The notes under the pieces: model-generated
What the model was told of the DNA's origin: nothing
Databases searched by the model: none
The model's input: only the letters and a program-made list of their open reading frames with translations
Source: Diplonema japonicum
Lineage: Eukaryota; Euglenozoa; Diplonemea; Diplonemida; Diplonemidae
NCBI GenBank assembly: GCA_964019335.1
Contig: OZ025651.1
Location: forward strand, 248,001-312,000
DNA: 64,000 nt
Direction: 5' to 3'
In this document: positions 30,001 to 33,000 of the stretch, piece by piece
Layout: each line of letters starts with the position of its first letter
Position numbering within the stretch: position 1 is the stretch's first letter
Made by a program: the position numbers and the translations under genes

Positions 30001-33000
30001 AAATTCGTCACTTCAACAAAATTGAACTGCATGGTTACAAAGGTGCTCGTGTCCACAAGATACGCAGATGACCCGTCGACCAAGCTGGGAGCAAGGGTGT
30101 GCGAGGCGCTTGATGTCTGCATCGTGCTGATGTGCTTTGCTGCGTACGCGTTGTCGGCAAATGGTGAGGCGTCGCCGTCGAAGTTAATTGTGAAGACACC
30201 TTCGTCAAGCACCGAGTTGTCGAAGGAGTACACAAAGTCCTCCAAGTATGCAGTGGCCGACACCTCGTCAATGGTTATCGATGTGACTCCCGACGAGGCG
30301 ATGCCTTCCTTCACGAAAGTGTAGCAGAACACGCTGCCGCACGGAGCCGCCAGAGTAAGCGTCTCCGTTGAGCTCCCCGAACTGCCAGATAGCGTTACAC
30401 TCAAAGTGCTGCCAGAAGTTCCAGAGATGACTGTCATCCTAAAATTTGTGACCTTTTCCGTACCGAAGCTCAGGGCATGGGGAACGGAGGCACTGAGACG
30501 CCAGACGGTCGTTCCTGATAAAGGCGATGTCTCAACAACCCTTGGAGAAAAGCTGTAGATGCGGAAAGGGAGCAAGTCAGTCGGGGATAACGTTGGGCCA
30601 GAGACAACGCTTGCGATGTCAAGCACTTGCTTACTGTTGCCCACTTCCCCCCCTTGGTAGCTGTACCGAATATCGTCCACGATTAAGGTCTCTGTGCAGG
30701 AAAAGAGGATCTCGTCGAACGTTTGGCTGGTTTCCTCGAACTGCGTACAGAAAAACGCACCACCGCAGGAAGTAGTGAAAGACAAAGCAATGGTATCCAC
30801 GTCGACACCCTTCAGTCTAAGCTTCACAGTCGCTATAGCAGCACTGGATTTTGTAGCCAGCATGACAGCCACTCTTGCAGCCTGGAACATGAACCGCACT
30901 GCCGATGGCGAATCCACCTTCCATCCGTTTGTGTTGTCGTAGTTCGAAACAACTGACTCGGCCCCCACACCTACGATTATGTAGTCCTTTACATAGTCTC
31001 CGTGCTTGAAGGAACCAGTTGATGAGTCAAAGTTCACCTCCTTGCGGAGCGGCAGCACTGCGCTATCAAACGAAAAGGACGCAAACTCCAGCATTAAGGT
31101 CTCGCCCTCGTTATTGAACTCGAAACTATTGAAGGGTGTTGATACCACCACCGAGGCACAGAACAGGGACCCGCAAGGGTCGGACAGTGTCACAGTGTGC
31201 AATTGGGTCGTCTTTTGCAAAATCGATACCACACCAAAAGAACGGGAAGTTGGCGACGACAGCACAAAAAACCCATGCTGTGCTGGCTTTTCATCTGTAA
31301 GCTTCGTGGCGGCTGCGCCACCCACCAAAATTGCTCCACCAAGGAATCCTGTCTGTATCTGTGTGTTCCCCGTCTCCAGCACTTCAAGCGGGGGGAACGC
31401 GTACTTCTCCAGGGCGGCCCCAGGTGTCTTATCAATGAAACTAACTGTTTGGTCGCCTTTCTCTTCTTCCGTAGTGCTGACGAAAGAGTAGTAGAGAGTA
31501 GACAGCGAAACAGTACTGGGAGGGAAGGCCTCTATATCGTATTGGCGGTGCCCGTCAGAGGATGATGATGTGTACTCAGCACAAGAAGTAGTGTCGGTGC
31601 AGATTTTAAAGTCGAGTGAGGTGGCCACGCCAGAAGAATCCCGAACGACGACCTTGACATCGTTGGGCACACCCGCAGACTCCGAGATGAAGTGCACCCA
31701 AAATCGAATCTCCTTGACGGGGAGATGGAAACCGAGTGTGCCTGCGCCTGTTATGTCCCATCTGTTGCTGCTAGCTGCGAAGTTGCTTGTGAAGAGCTCC
31801 AAGTGTTGATGGTAGTGCTGACGTTCTAAAACCTCATCGCCCCACGGTGCGACAAAGGCGTCCGTCGGGAATACACTGTCGCCTGTCAAGGAATGCGAGA
31901 TCTCCCTCACGAAAAATGGGTTGGTGGTGGTGGAGACGAAGCTCACCAGCATGACTGGCGTCCCTTCCTCGCGAACAAAGGTTCCACAGTAGACAGTGGC
32001 GCATCGCGTGCCGATGTATACGAAAGTGACGGTTTTAGAGCCGTCTTCGTAATGCTGGGTCACCTTGATGTCCTGAATGGTGGCACTTCTGAATTTAATC
32101 ATCAGATTTGTGGCAGGCAACCATTTTTCGAACCTGAATTTCCCCTCTGCATTGTTAATGACCCACGACTTGCTGTTCTCCGTAGCAGGTGAGATTTCGA
32201 ACACCCCATCGCTTTCGAAGTCGCCGCTGCCGATCGCCTCCAGAGCCTCGAACGTGGCCCTCTTTATCCCCAAGGGGGCAACGTTCCCCCCAGGTGCAAA
32301 CGTGTGCATTATCCTTTCAACTTGAACCTCGACATCCCCAGTAAAGGTCAGCGATTTGACATTTTCAAACGACGCTGATCGGCAGAACCCGCTCTCAGAG
32401 ATACACGGCAATGTAGTTCTGTACGAAACCGCACTGCCACCGTTAATCGAAAATTGCACCTCTGCAGGGACGCTGCTGTATAGAATCAGAACAACCGAGG
32501 CAGACATGTCGGGAAAGCTGATAATCTGCTCGATGCCTGGGCCGACGGGCCATGCGGTAATCCCGCCGGGTCGGGATATTTGAGGGACAGGAGAGGCAAG
32601 AATGTGGTCGGAGGTACCAAAGTGGTCCATATATTTGTTGAGGAAGCCGTCACTGTTCACAGGCGATACGAAGTCAGACTCGTAGATGTCCAACGGCACA
32701 ACGTCCGAGTCGTCGAAGGAGTATGACACTTCAGACAAGCGCATACATCCTGTCGTGTCAGGATCGATCTTGATTTCGTCGATGGCCGCAGTGATTACGG
32801 TCTCGACTACAAAACGTCCGAAATGAGATGCAATGCGTGACGCCACTGCGGTGGTGGACCCCACGACAGCAGAATTAAGACGGTATTCAAGCGGTGCTTT
32901 GCATCCATTTGTGTCGGACGAAAACAGCAGCCTTATTTTCGTCAGGTCGAAGGGGAACCGCATTGTCATTTCATTCGTGACGACGATACCCAGCACGTTG